Of a DNA stretch of 17,440 nucleotides, positions 1-9,059 are shown one piece after another (within the stretch, counting starts at the first letter, position 1; each line of letters begins with the position of its first letter). Source of the DNA: Cudoniella acicularis. Its lineage: Eukaryota > Ascomycota > Leotiomycetes > Helotiales > Helotiaceae. The notes beneath the pieces are model-generated. The model made no database searches and had not been told where the DNA came from. It was given only the letters and a program-made list of their open reading frames with translations. The stretch spans positions 1 to 17,440 of the forward strand of contig JAAMPI010001225.1 of NCBI GenBank assembly GCA_013054445.1, in the 5' to 3' direction. A program made the position numbers and the translations under genes.

Positions 1-2
1 AT

Positions 3-1539
3 GAGAAAAACACAGGCGCCCTAGCCGGCACAATTGTCGATAACTTCTCCTCCCACCGCCAACTCTCCCGAACCTCCTACATCATCCCCTTAGGCATAAT
101 CCTCATAATGCCCGGCATAATCGCCCTCTGCCTACCTTTCATCCCTGAGTCTCCGCGCTGGCTCCTCCAACACCGAACTGAAGACTCTGCTCGGAAAGCT
201 CTGAGGAGATTAAGGCCTTATAGCGAGAGTGGTGAGAAGGTGGAGGAGGAGTTGGAGGCTATGAAGAGGATGATGGAAAGTGAGGAGGTTGCTGCGAAGG
301 ATACGGAGATTATTGCGCTTTGGAAAAATAGTGTAGAGAGGAGGAGGACGTTGCTTGCGATTGGAGCGGTGAGTTTGCAGGTTGCTACTGGGGCGAGTTT
401 TATTATTCGTGAGTATTTCCCCACCCTGCTAAACCCTCCACTCCCCCCCTTCCCTTCATTTCCTCCTCCGTTTCCCTATATTTTCCCACAACACAACCAC
501 ACCAGCGCTCTTCTAACTCCTTTCTTTAACCAAAAACAGCATACAGCACCTACTTCTTCACCGTGGCAGCGATCGGCTCCCCTTTCGCAGACACCTGCAT
601 CATGCTGGAACCGGTGCTTTCGTCCTAATCATCAACAGCGCAATCATAACACGTTATGGAAGGCGACGCGTGTTTTTGGGCTGGGGAATGCTGTTCTGTG
701 GTGCGAGTCAGCTGGTTATGGCGGCAGTTTATACTAAGTTTCCTATGACGACTTTGGCTGGGAAGGTTCGTTTGCTTTCCCATTTCCCCCCTTTCCTTCC
801 TTTTTTTGGAAATGGTTTAAAAGGGGAAAGAATTGAGAAAGCTAATGAAAGTGTGAACGGGCAAATAGGTAACGGTAGGATGCACCATCTTCAACCTCAT
901 CTTTTACAACGGGATGGTCTCTACGTACGCACTTGTTTCAGGGGGCGAACTACCTTCTCAACGTTTGAGATCTTATACCCTGGGAATAGCGACCTCGGTG
1001 GGCTTTTTGCTCGGTTGGGTGGTAGGGTTCACAGCGCCGTATTTTATTAATCCTGCGAGTTTGGGTTGGGGTATGTGTCTTCCTTTTCTTGTCTAAGTTT
1101 TGGGGCGGGGTGAGGATAGGGATGGGGATGAGGGGAAGGGTGGAAGGGTGAAAGGGGGAGAGGGGTTTTTGGGAGGGATTAAGGGCAAAGGCTAATGATT
1201 GTGGAAATATAGGACCGAAATACGGATACATCTGGGCTGCAAGCAGTGTTATTGGCGCGGCTTGGGTGTGGCTTTTCCTGCCTGAGGTCAAGGGGAGGAC
1301 GTTTGAGGAGATTGACGAGATGGTATGTTTCCCTTTCCCCGTCTCCCTTTTTTTCTCCACTGCTATGATGCTGTTTTTTGAATCTCGACGGATTTGCGCG
1401 AAGAGTTTTGGTTACGGTATTACCGTACATGTGTAATGGTTGATTAATTTGTTTGTGATAACAGTTTGAGGCAAGACTTCCGGCGAGGAAATTCAGAGGG
1501 TATGTTTGTGTTGGTGAAGCGGGTTGGGGATGGCGATGA
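3..1539 (+). CDS. MFS sugar-porter transporter, 5' partial, one-base frame break
   Basis: This is the C-terminal part, about 340 residues, of a plasma-membrane sugar/H+ symporter of the MFS sugar-porter family. Exons by frame and splice sites are 3-408, 540-765, 869-1070, 1213-1322 and 1465-1539. Visible family marks are PESPRWLL after TM6, QVATGASFII in TM7, RYGRRR in the loop after TM8, the YNG/GGELPSQRLRSYTLG stretch, TAPYFINP, and the terminal PEVKGRTFEEID followed by FEARLPARKF. The N-terminal half lies left of the window. In exon 2 the reading frame slips between ADTCIM (ending near 604) and GTGAFVLIINS. Neither frame is open throughout and no splice pair repairs it, so one base appears to be missing. 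The end is also uncertain: read straight through it stops at 1539, but a 43-nt intron (1500-1542) would extend it to a stop at 1594. The family is certain; the transported sugar and the functional status are not. Confidence 0.88.
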
Positions 1540-1594
1540 TAGTAAGAATGGGGAAGTGAGGGAAAGAGTGGAGTCTGTGGGGGAGAAATCTTGA

Positions 1595-3085
1595 GTTTTT
1601 AGTCAGTAGGAAGGAAGATATGGTGTCGGGAATTCGTGATTATGAACAGATCTTGCTGTTAGAACAACGGAGAGGAACCTTTTGCTAGTGTCTGAAATTT
1701 AAAGCTAGAGTATCATAAGACTAAGAAATGAACTCGAGAAATTACAGGAGAGCAGCAAAAATTAGTGGGTTAATCATTATTGGGAAAAAACAAGCAAGCG
1801 TGGCAAGAACAGAGTAGAGAAGATAGGGAAGATTTCTAGAGTGATAGCGATGATGCATACCGGAATAAAGCATCATTAAACGCCTATTCTCGAGGATATC
1901 AACTTTCAAGCCAATCTTTGAATGAACGAAAGTCACATGATCTTTAAACACACGTGACCTCCCTCCTCTGCTGACTTTGGGCATTGGATAGAATGGGAAC
2001 CTACGATCGCTTCTCTGTGCATTTGTTTTCGCGAACAGCTTTTTGCGTACTCTGCAGTAATCGTGATTCGTTCTCCTGAAATGCCGCACCCGGCTTTTGT
2101 CTGATGAGAAAGCTTGTTCCTGAACTCATGACGCACATTAACATGAAACTTTGAAAGGACGGCAATATCTTCAAGACTGTTAGTAAACTAGCGAATACGA
2201 TTATCATTAATATGAGACGCGACAAAGTGGAAGGTGTACATATAAGCGCTGGGCTGAGGGGAAAGATTGAGAAGCCACCGTTAGATAATATTCTCCCCCG
2301 CTTGCTCACGTGTACTGCACATTACACAAGGCAAATTTGCGGGACGGACGACATAACTTATAGAAATGTTACATATATCCTAGCACTTGAATTGATATGC
2401 GGTCTTGGCAGAAATCCTCCGCGCAGACTTTCATGCTTATTGAGGTTACACAGCAACTTTGTAGCTTCTGTCAGAAGGATGCTGGGATGCGCACGTGACC
2501 TTTTGGCTACCATAGCCAGTTTTATAAGGTTATCCGTTAAGGACAAGTTGTAGAACGACGCAATAATAATAAGAATCTTTCAACGACCCTTGATTCTAGT
2601 ATCTTTCTCTGCCCTTCGACCGACCACGCGGCTTCTCACCAATCATTCTATGGGCCTGCCTTCTTCCGATAACAATGCCGGTTCAGCTCGAACGCAATAA
2701 TTCGTAAAAAGGGCCGACCCGACACTCTGGTCGTGCCGCTGATTCTCCCACTTAAAAACAGGAAAGATTTCAGTGAGGGCGCTTAGGCCACCAATGGCAT
2801 CCTATCCTCGTGTATGCAAGGGTTCTCGGGGCTTCCGGCAGCCCCCCTTCCCCCCACCCTGGGTGTAGGATGCATCACATATTACATATCACACTTTGAC
2901 AGAGCGGGGTTTTATTTCGGCATGCACCTCAATCGAGGCCAGGGCCAGTGCAACATAAAGGGGGGCAGCTACTAGCCATATCCCAAAATTCCATACTTAG
3001 GAGCCGCCCCTCTGATACAATTCCTCGCGCAGGATTTCTGCTCATCACATCTCAACATCACGAACCAAGAAAGAACACGGAAATA
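1595..3085. other. Intergenic region without a supported gene
   Basis: About 1.5 kb separates the transporter from the GTPase gene. The open frames here, for example on the minus strand between 1742 and 2309, have no recognisable motif, no splice-linked continuation and low-quality composition, so I leave them out. The stretch probably holds the 3' UTR of the transporter and the promoter of the GTPase gene. A short C-rich tract lies near 2840-2860. Three CACGTG palindromes fall between 1951 and 2497 and are listed separately. I see no tRNA or transposon termini. Confidence 0.6.
1951..2497. promoter_or_regulatory. Three CACGTG (E-box) palindromes
   Basis: CACGTG occurs at 1951-1956, 2307-2312 and 2492-2497. 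The first and third are both followed by ACCT or ACCT-like sequence (CACGTGACC). CACGTG is the core bound by bHLH factors such as Cbf1, Pho4 and SREBP-type regulators in fungi. About 0.13 sites would be expected by chance in 550 bp. The sites lie 0.6-1.1 kb upstream of the GTPase gene, which is far for a fungal promoter, so function is unproven. Confidence 0.25.
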
Positions 3086-6000
3086 ATGGTAATTTGAAAC
3101 CCGACAGCACCTTTTCATGAATCGCGAGATCTAACAGGATAAAGAGCCGTACACCCTCTCCCACCGCCGGATCTCCTTCCCCATCAGTGTCCAGTGGCGT
3201 GCTCATTTCATATAGCGATGGCGACTCGACATCATCCTTCCCCGTGGCTGACAACCAGTCCCAGGGGCTAGCCGAGCAAGTAGCGACCATGCGCCTCAGT
3301 GAAGATATACCGCTTCCTTCAACTGAAGGAGGTTCAAGTGATTCTTTATTGGGTGGGGCGAATATATTAAGAGGAACTACTCACTCTCGGACGCCCTCCT
3401 TATCACTGACCCCACCAGTTGACGAGGGTATGGGCGGAGGCCCCGCTTCTCGCAGGGCGACTGGCAGCATTGACGATCGTCTAGGCATGTCAGAAGTCGC
3501 CACTGCCATTGAACGCATCGCTATAGGTTCTGACAATCCCGGTGTCTCCCTCCGCCCAGAAAGCCCCGCTGCCAGCAACGACTCCTCCCACCGACGGGCC
3601 TCTAGGCGGCGATCTAGCTCACGAATCAATATGCCTCCCCATGATGTGGTGGATGAAGAACTTCCGCATGATCGCTTCCATGAGCCTACCTTCCAACAGG
3701 CGTTTTTAGACGCAAAGCGATCTGTGTCTAAATTGACTGATGTGCTCTCGAGCAGCTCTATACACAATGAACCAGATTCAACTATGAGACGACTTCATGA
3801 GGAAGCAGACAAGTTGGCTGGTTTTCAGTGTCCCTCAACTCGAACCGTCGGGTTTGTCGGCGACTCGGGCGTGGGTAAGTAGGATTTGAACGGTGAATAC
3901 AGTGCGCGGCTTCGAGCTTACAATCCGCAGGCAAAAGTAGCCTCCTAAACTCGCTTTTGGATTTTAGGGGTCTCGCCCGAACCGTAAGTCTACTCCAAGA
4001 ATTTTTGACTTGCTTTATTAATCGAAATCCTTGCAGAGCAATAGCGGAGCAGCCTGTACCTGTGTCGTAACCGAATTCCACTTTCATAACAGCAATGACT
4101 TCGCCATCGATGTGGAATGGTTTAGTTTGGATGATATCGCCGCCCAGTTGACCGAGCTTCTCCAATCTTATCGGCATTATCATCTTCACAGCGCAGAGAT
4201 GGAGCGACAGGAGCGGGAGGACTTAGAAGATCGAGCGAACGTTGCCCGAGATACTTTCCGAGCGATGTTTCGAGGGCGACTTGGAAATGAACAATTTCTC
4301 ATGCAATCGCCAGAGGCAGCTGTGATGCAGACTCTACAATCGTGGGCAGCAGAGTTTGGCACTTCTTCGGCGGGTGGTCGAGAAACACAGCGCACCATTG
4401 AAGATTGCTCTGCACTTCTAATGCGACTTACTTCGGAGGAAAATTCGACTCAAGAACCAGCAAAGTGGCCTTACATACGTAAAATCAAGTTCGTGCTGTT
4501 AACATGTGTTCTCCTTTTCTCTGGCTGACAATGACAGGGTTTTCATAAATGCTCATATCCTAAGCAAAGGGCTTGTGCTTGTCGATCTACCGGGTACGTT
4601 AATTCTTCAGCGCGGATTAAGGCATGACTCCATTTTGACAACGGCCATTACACAGGGCTTCGTGATTTGAACTCGGCCCGACGAAACATCACCGAGCGAT
4701 ATTTGCTTCAATGCGATGAAATCTTCGCGGTATGCAACATCGGAAGGGCAATGACAGATGCAAGTGTCGTGAGTATCTTTGATTTAGCAAGACAGGCTAG
4801 AATGTCCAATGTTGGAATCATCTGCACAAAATCTGATGTAAGTTGTAACAATGACAGTATCGAAGGCAAATTATGCACAAGCTAACTACTTGCTCTTCAG
4901 GATATCCAAGCTGAGGAAGCTAAGAGAGACTGGCGTGACAAAGCCAGGAGAATCCAACAATTTATGGATGTCATATCAAAAGACCAATTGGAAGTAGAAA
5001 TGATTCAGGCAGATCTAGATGATTTTGCTGACGATGGCTATTTGTCTGATGGAGAAGTTGAGGAACTACGCGAGTTTAATCGACGTTCCACACAAGCGAA
5101 GCAAGTACCCCACAATTGTTCCAAGTTTACATGCTGAGTTAAAACCTCTTCCTAGGAAACACCGGGACCAGCACCAATTCGAGTAGGTGGACCCAGTTTC
5201 AACGAACGAAGCTACTTCTCTGCTCAAGCTTACAACTCTGGCAGATTAAAAAAGTATCTCATCGACACCCGCAACGCTGCCGTCAAGCAAACCCTCCACA
5301 GTGCGTACCATGATAAGGTACCTGGTAATGCCTTGAAGGTTTTCTGCGCCAGTAATACAGAGTATTGGGAGCATCGAGACCTACCGAAAGATGTCGCACT
5401 TCCTCACCTTAAGCTGAGCGGTATTCTCACCATTCGGAAGCATTGTATCTCCATGGTGGCCGATCGCCAGCTTCGAATTGCGACAAAATATATTCAGGAT
5501 GATATTCCAGCGCTTCTGGGAGATGTTGATTTGTGGGTTCAGTCAGGGGCAGGAAGTGTAAATGCGGAACGAAGAGAAGCATCCGCGAAACACTTAATAT
5601 ATTGGATGCTCGATTAAATCGTGTAAGGGAAATCGCTTGAAAGATATCGGTCAACGTGTTCTGATACTTTCAGGAATTGACGGGAAATTCTTCCCAGATT
5701 AGCACAATTGCTAGGTCATTCAAGGAGAAATTTAGCGCGCGAATATACTCAAGTACGTTCCTTGATTCTGAAACCTGGAGAATATGTTACTCATAGGTGT
5801 TAGCACGAGAGATAACGAGTTGGACTCGTGCAGCGAGCAACGCGAGTAACGTATGGTCGGGTGTGAGTTTCCTATATCACTGCAGTTGACGGGTAATTAA
5901 CCAGGTATATCCAGTGGCATCATTGTATAGCTTTCCAAATCGAAAACTTTCAACTGTGTACTGTCACTCTAACTGTCTCGCAGCATCATTCTCCGCTTTC

Positions 6001-6870
6001 TGTCGGAATTTTGGGGACCATTATACCAAAGTAGCGGGTAGGCACAACTGGAATGAAGAAGCAATAGAAAAAATGGCTAGGGACTTGGCTACTCCATGGC
6101 AACACCTGAAGTCCACTCTTCAACATGACCTTGAGGGAAATAGGAACCAGATACAAGAAATTATGGATTGGTCTATCGAATATCTTGGTAAAGCTAAAGG
6201 CAATCCCCTCCCGTCCGATCACTAATTGTTCTTTAGATACGGAGCTTCAGAATTCCTCTGAGTCAGCTAGTACTCTTAGTCGAGCAATGATGTCTCGTTC
6301 ACATCTTCTTCTCGCTGATGTTGAGCAAGCCTGTGAGAAATTTGAGACAGACCTCAAGTGATTGATGACCCCGCCTCCTCTCAAGGTTATCAATACTAAC
6401 GGGCCTACTTTAGCATGCTGAGGACGCTCGCACTTTCTGGTATTCGTACCTCCCTGATTGGGCAACTCATGGAGAACTCTTATCGTGGATGCAACGCAGA
6501 AGGAGGTCATTAAGAACTGCACAAGAATTTCTTCTATCAAACCGATCGTACTGACAAAAGTGCAGGTGGAGGTAGCGACGCCAGACGAAAGGCCATCATC
6601 AAAAGGAAGCTGAACGACGAAGCGACTTTTGAATCGCTACAACGCGATTTCAAAAATAGCTTCAGGACTCAAGCTGAAAGTCTTCAGACCGATATTCAGA
6701 CCGCCATTGCGACGCATCTTGCTGTCATAAAAAATACACTGGATATCGTCCGAAACGAAAATATTGCACTGGAGAGCGAGCGAGAGCCTGAGTTTAGAGG
6801 TCGTGTGGAAAGGGAGGCGAGGATAGTCAAGGATGAGATCAGTCGTATCCAGAATGCGATCAGCACTTGA
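3086..6870 (+). CDS. SLIP-GC-like dynamin-superfamily large GTPase, about 14 exons, two frame breaks
   Basis: The predicted protein has about 1,007 residues and resembles the nuclear GTPase SLIP-GC group. A Ser/Pro-rich, probably disordered N-terminus precedes the G domain. G1 GDSGVGKS spans an intron (3859-3874 plus 3931-3938), G3 DLPG lies at 4584-4593 plus 4656-4657, and G4 TKSD at 4826-4837. A charged helical insert follows G1 (about 4180-4290), an acidic stretch lies near 5010-5080, and the C-terminus is helical and highly charged, ending at the stop 6868-6870. Exons: to 3874, 3931-3983, 4037-4488, 4538-4593, 4656-4837, 4901-5104, 5156-5622, 5674-5752, 5797-5862, 5915-5924, 5984-6187, 6237-6357, 6414-6505, 6566-6870. 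The first in-frame ATG is 3289, but the frame is open and Ser/Pro-rich back to 3121, so a tiny first exon (ATG 3086-3088, acceptor at 3144) is possible. Frame breaks sit near 5575 and 5752. Identity of the family is strong; intactness is doubtful. Confidence 0.85.
5915..5924 (+). other. 10-nt microexon of the GTPase gene
   Basis: The exon ending at 5862 reads SNVWSG and the exon starting at 5984 reads in the frame of SFSAFCRNFG. The only splice set I find that joins them is donor GTGAGT at 5863, acceptor CCAG ending 5914, ten bases 5915-5924, donor GTATAG at 5925 and acceptor CGCAG ending 5983, which has a CTAAC branch site just upstream. The microexon supplies Trp-His-His plus the first base of a Ser codon. 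Confidence 0.6.
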
Positions 6871-6929
6871 TGATAAGACCGAGTAAAGGAGGAGAGTAGA
6901 AGGGAACGGTTAAGGTTAGCTAGTTTACC

Positions 6930-7620
6930 GAATTCATTTATAGATATAAATTCTAGCTTAAGTATATAAAATTATATTTATATAAGAAATGTTTAGCTTT
7001 AATTATCTTATTTCTATCTAAGCTTATTTCTTCTCTCTCTGACGTAATAGAATACATAGAAACAAGTACATAGTAATACTACAAATCTATATAATAAGGG
7101 TAAGATATTATTATAATAGCGTAAGCAATAGTATAGCTTTAGTATAGTATAAATTTTAGTCCAGCTAGTATAGTATAGTATTATATAGTCTAAAACTATA
7201 ATTTTGTTATTATATTATAATAGACTCATTAAATCTTTTAAAATTATTTTAATCAATATTAGTTATTATTATCTTAAGTGACAAACTATATTTCTAGTTA
7301 TTAATTCTTAAAGAAAAGAGTAAAATTCTAATTAATAAAGTTATTATAGTCTTGATATAAAAGATATATATAATGTTCTTATAACCTTGGTTTATATATC
7401 TTACCTAAGGTCTATCTTATAGGTAAACAGGATAGTCATAGCAGAGAAATATGTCTTTATAGCCTTCGCTATTATCCTAGCGGTTCTAGTATACTTGTGT
7501 GCTAGAGCTATGCTATATAACAAGACTTGTCTTTTATAGATTCTATAGAAGGAAATATTCTGTACAGCCGTGATCGTATAAAAGGATCTAGTTAGGGTTC
7601 TTCGGGTTAGTGATGATATT
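6930..7620. repeat. AT-rich, TpA-rich low-complexity block, RIP-like
   Basis: Directly after the GTPase gene the sequence becomes very rich in A and T, with many TA steps and irregular TATAG and TATAAT-type reiterations, most obvious at 7100-7200. No frame is open for a convincing distance. In ascomycetes such blocks are usually transposons mutated by repeat-induced point mutation. I found no terminal repeat, target-site duplication or readable transposase or reverse transcriptase, so the parent element cannot be named. Confidence 0.5.
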
Positions 7621-8588
7621 TCCGCAGATTTCAAAGCCGCCGGAACTGTCAAGAATAGTAGGTTTTCTTAAGGGGTCTCGAGTAGCGGCACTGGTTAATA
7701 GGACGGCGAGGAGGAATAAAGCGAGCGAGCGGGATAGCCCGAGGCTCCGAGACTTGGACCTCATTGGGAGACCATTTTGATTTTCTATTATGTTCGTCCG
7801 GTCTGATAGGACAAAAGGGGTTTTCGTTAATTTTGGATTTTGTATGTAGAAAGACAGTTGAGGCGCCCCCGGAGAAAATCAAGGCAGATTTGAAGATAGG
7901 AAATGAACTAAAAATCGTTCGGAATGGAGAAGGAAAACGATTGAAGGTAAAGGGGTGGATGAGCTATATGCGTATAAAATGGAAAATTTTATTGGTTAAA
8001 AAGGGAGACATAATATCGAGAGGCTACAAAATTGAGTCTTGGCAGAGGGCAACTCAGTAACTGCCTGTATTATGAATAATATCTGACAAAAACTTCTCAC
8101 CAGCCTGGCTCTAGTCGCTCTACTTGAATTGCATGTTCGCAACTTCTTAGTGCTTCGTCGTGCCTAACTGGAAGTCAGCTATTAATATAAACTGCTGAGC
8201 TTTGACTGATTTGCATAGTTTGTAAAGTTGATGTCGCAGTGCGGGGAAGAATAATGTAGGGGAAAAAATAGGTGAGGGCCGAGCCAGATTCTAAGGTCGA
8301 CCTTCCTTTGTGTCACGACTTCATTAACATCTGATGCTAGGGACAAAAAATGAATTGCTAATGTTAATAACATGATTGGCGAAACTTGAACTTTCAAGTC
8401 TGACCAATTTACAGAATTTTCTGGTAGAAAGGCCTCATATTAAGTGGGGATGCGTAAATAGGCAGTTCACTAATTCTGCCGTGAAAGCTCATTTGTGCAC
8501 GCGGTCTATAAAATTAATAACCAATTCTTAAGTTCTCTTACGTCATTTGAATTAACTGTAATGTGCGAATTGCAGTAGTTTAGAAGAT
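7621..8588. other. Gene-free segment of mixed composition
   Basis: GC content rises again at about 7640-7760 and then falls towards normal intergenic values. Short frames exist on both strands (for example 7764-8060 on plus and 7649-7882 on minus), but none carries a recognisable motif or joins to another exon. The abrupt change from the AT-rich block to the GC-richer patch around 7650-7750 would fit the edge of a degraded inserted element, though no boundary repeat is visible. Confidence 0.4.
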
Positions 8589-8927
8589 TCAAGCATCAAA
8601 GAATCGTATTTTGAACCCCTGGTACGTCATCTTCAGACCAGATAGCACGGCATATTTCCCCTTTCCAATGCTCCTGTGTGTAACATCATCTGGAAAATCG
8701 TTTCTTAGGCATTTCCACCACTCCGAAAAGCTGTCACCTATGTTGTACCATTCTGTCCCTCCAAATTGCAAGTGATAGTTTGCCATAGAATTTTGAGCTT
8801 GGCCATCTTTGCAGTTATTAGCACTCGTATGAAATCCATCTACATATCTGCTGACGATAAACGAAAGTGGCTTCTGAGCATTTGCCAAGGATAGATATTG
8901 CTGCCAGTAGTTCCGCTCATCCTTAAT
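8589..8927 (-). CDS. Orphan exon-like ORF, unknown function
   Basis: On the minus strand 112 codons are open from an acceptor-like CTAG at 8928-8931 to a stop at 8589-8591. The translation is rich in Trp, Tyr and Gly, with pieces such as NYWQQYLSLANAQ, GGTEWYNIGDSFSEWW and GFKIRFFDA at the C-terminus, and looks like genuine globular protein rather than random sequence. No ATG lies near its 5' end, so it would have to be a 3'-terminal exon or a gene remnant. I could not find a convincing upstream exon before the neighbouring zinc finger gene ends at 9060. It is not the continuation of that gene, which has its own stop. I do not recognise the family. Confidence 0.35.
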   Translation of the reverse strand: MKDERNYWQQYLSLANAQKPLSFIVSRYVDGFHTSANNCKDGQAQNSMANYHLQFGGTEWYNIGDSFSEWWKCLRNDFPDDVTHRSIGKGKYAVLSGLKMTYQGFKIRFFDA

Positions 8928-9059
8928 CTAGTTTTTTTCCTTCCCATCTAAGAAAGAATCATTAGGGTAGTCCGATACTGGGCACCCGAGATTCTGTGTA
9001 GGTGTTACGGAATATGCGTGCTAGGAATATTGTACCGTATATTCCTTTGGATCGGAATC

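Noticed and set aside
1742..2309. Overlapping minus-strand ORFs of 67-115 codons
   Set aside because: Composition is not protein-like, no motifs, no splice partners, and they overlap each other in different frames.
3877..4036. Stop codon directly after GVGK as gene end
   Set aside because: The TAG lies in a GTAAGT intron; splicing restores the P-loop Ser and the rest of the G domain.
7401..7882. Minus-strand ORFs that might be retrotransposon polyprotein remnants
   Set aside because: No reverse transcriptase, integrase or chromodomain motif can be read and no LTR is visible.
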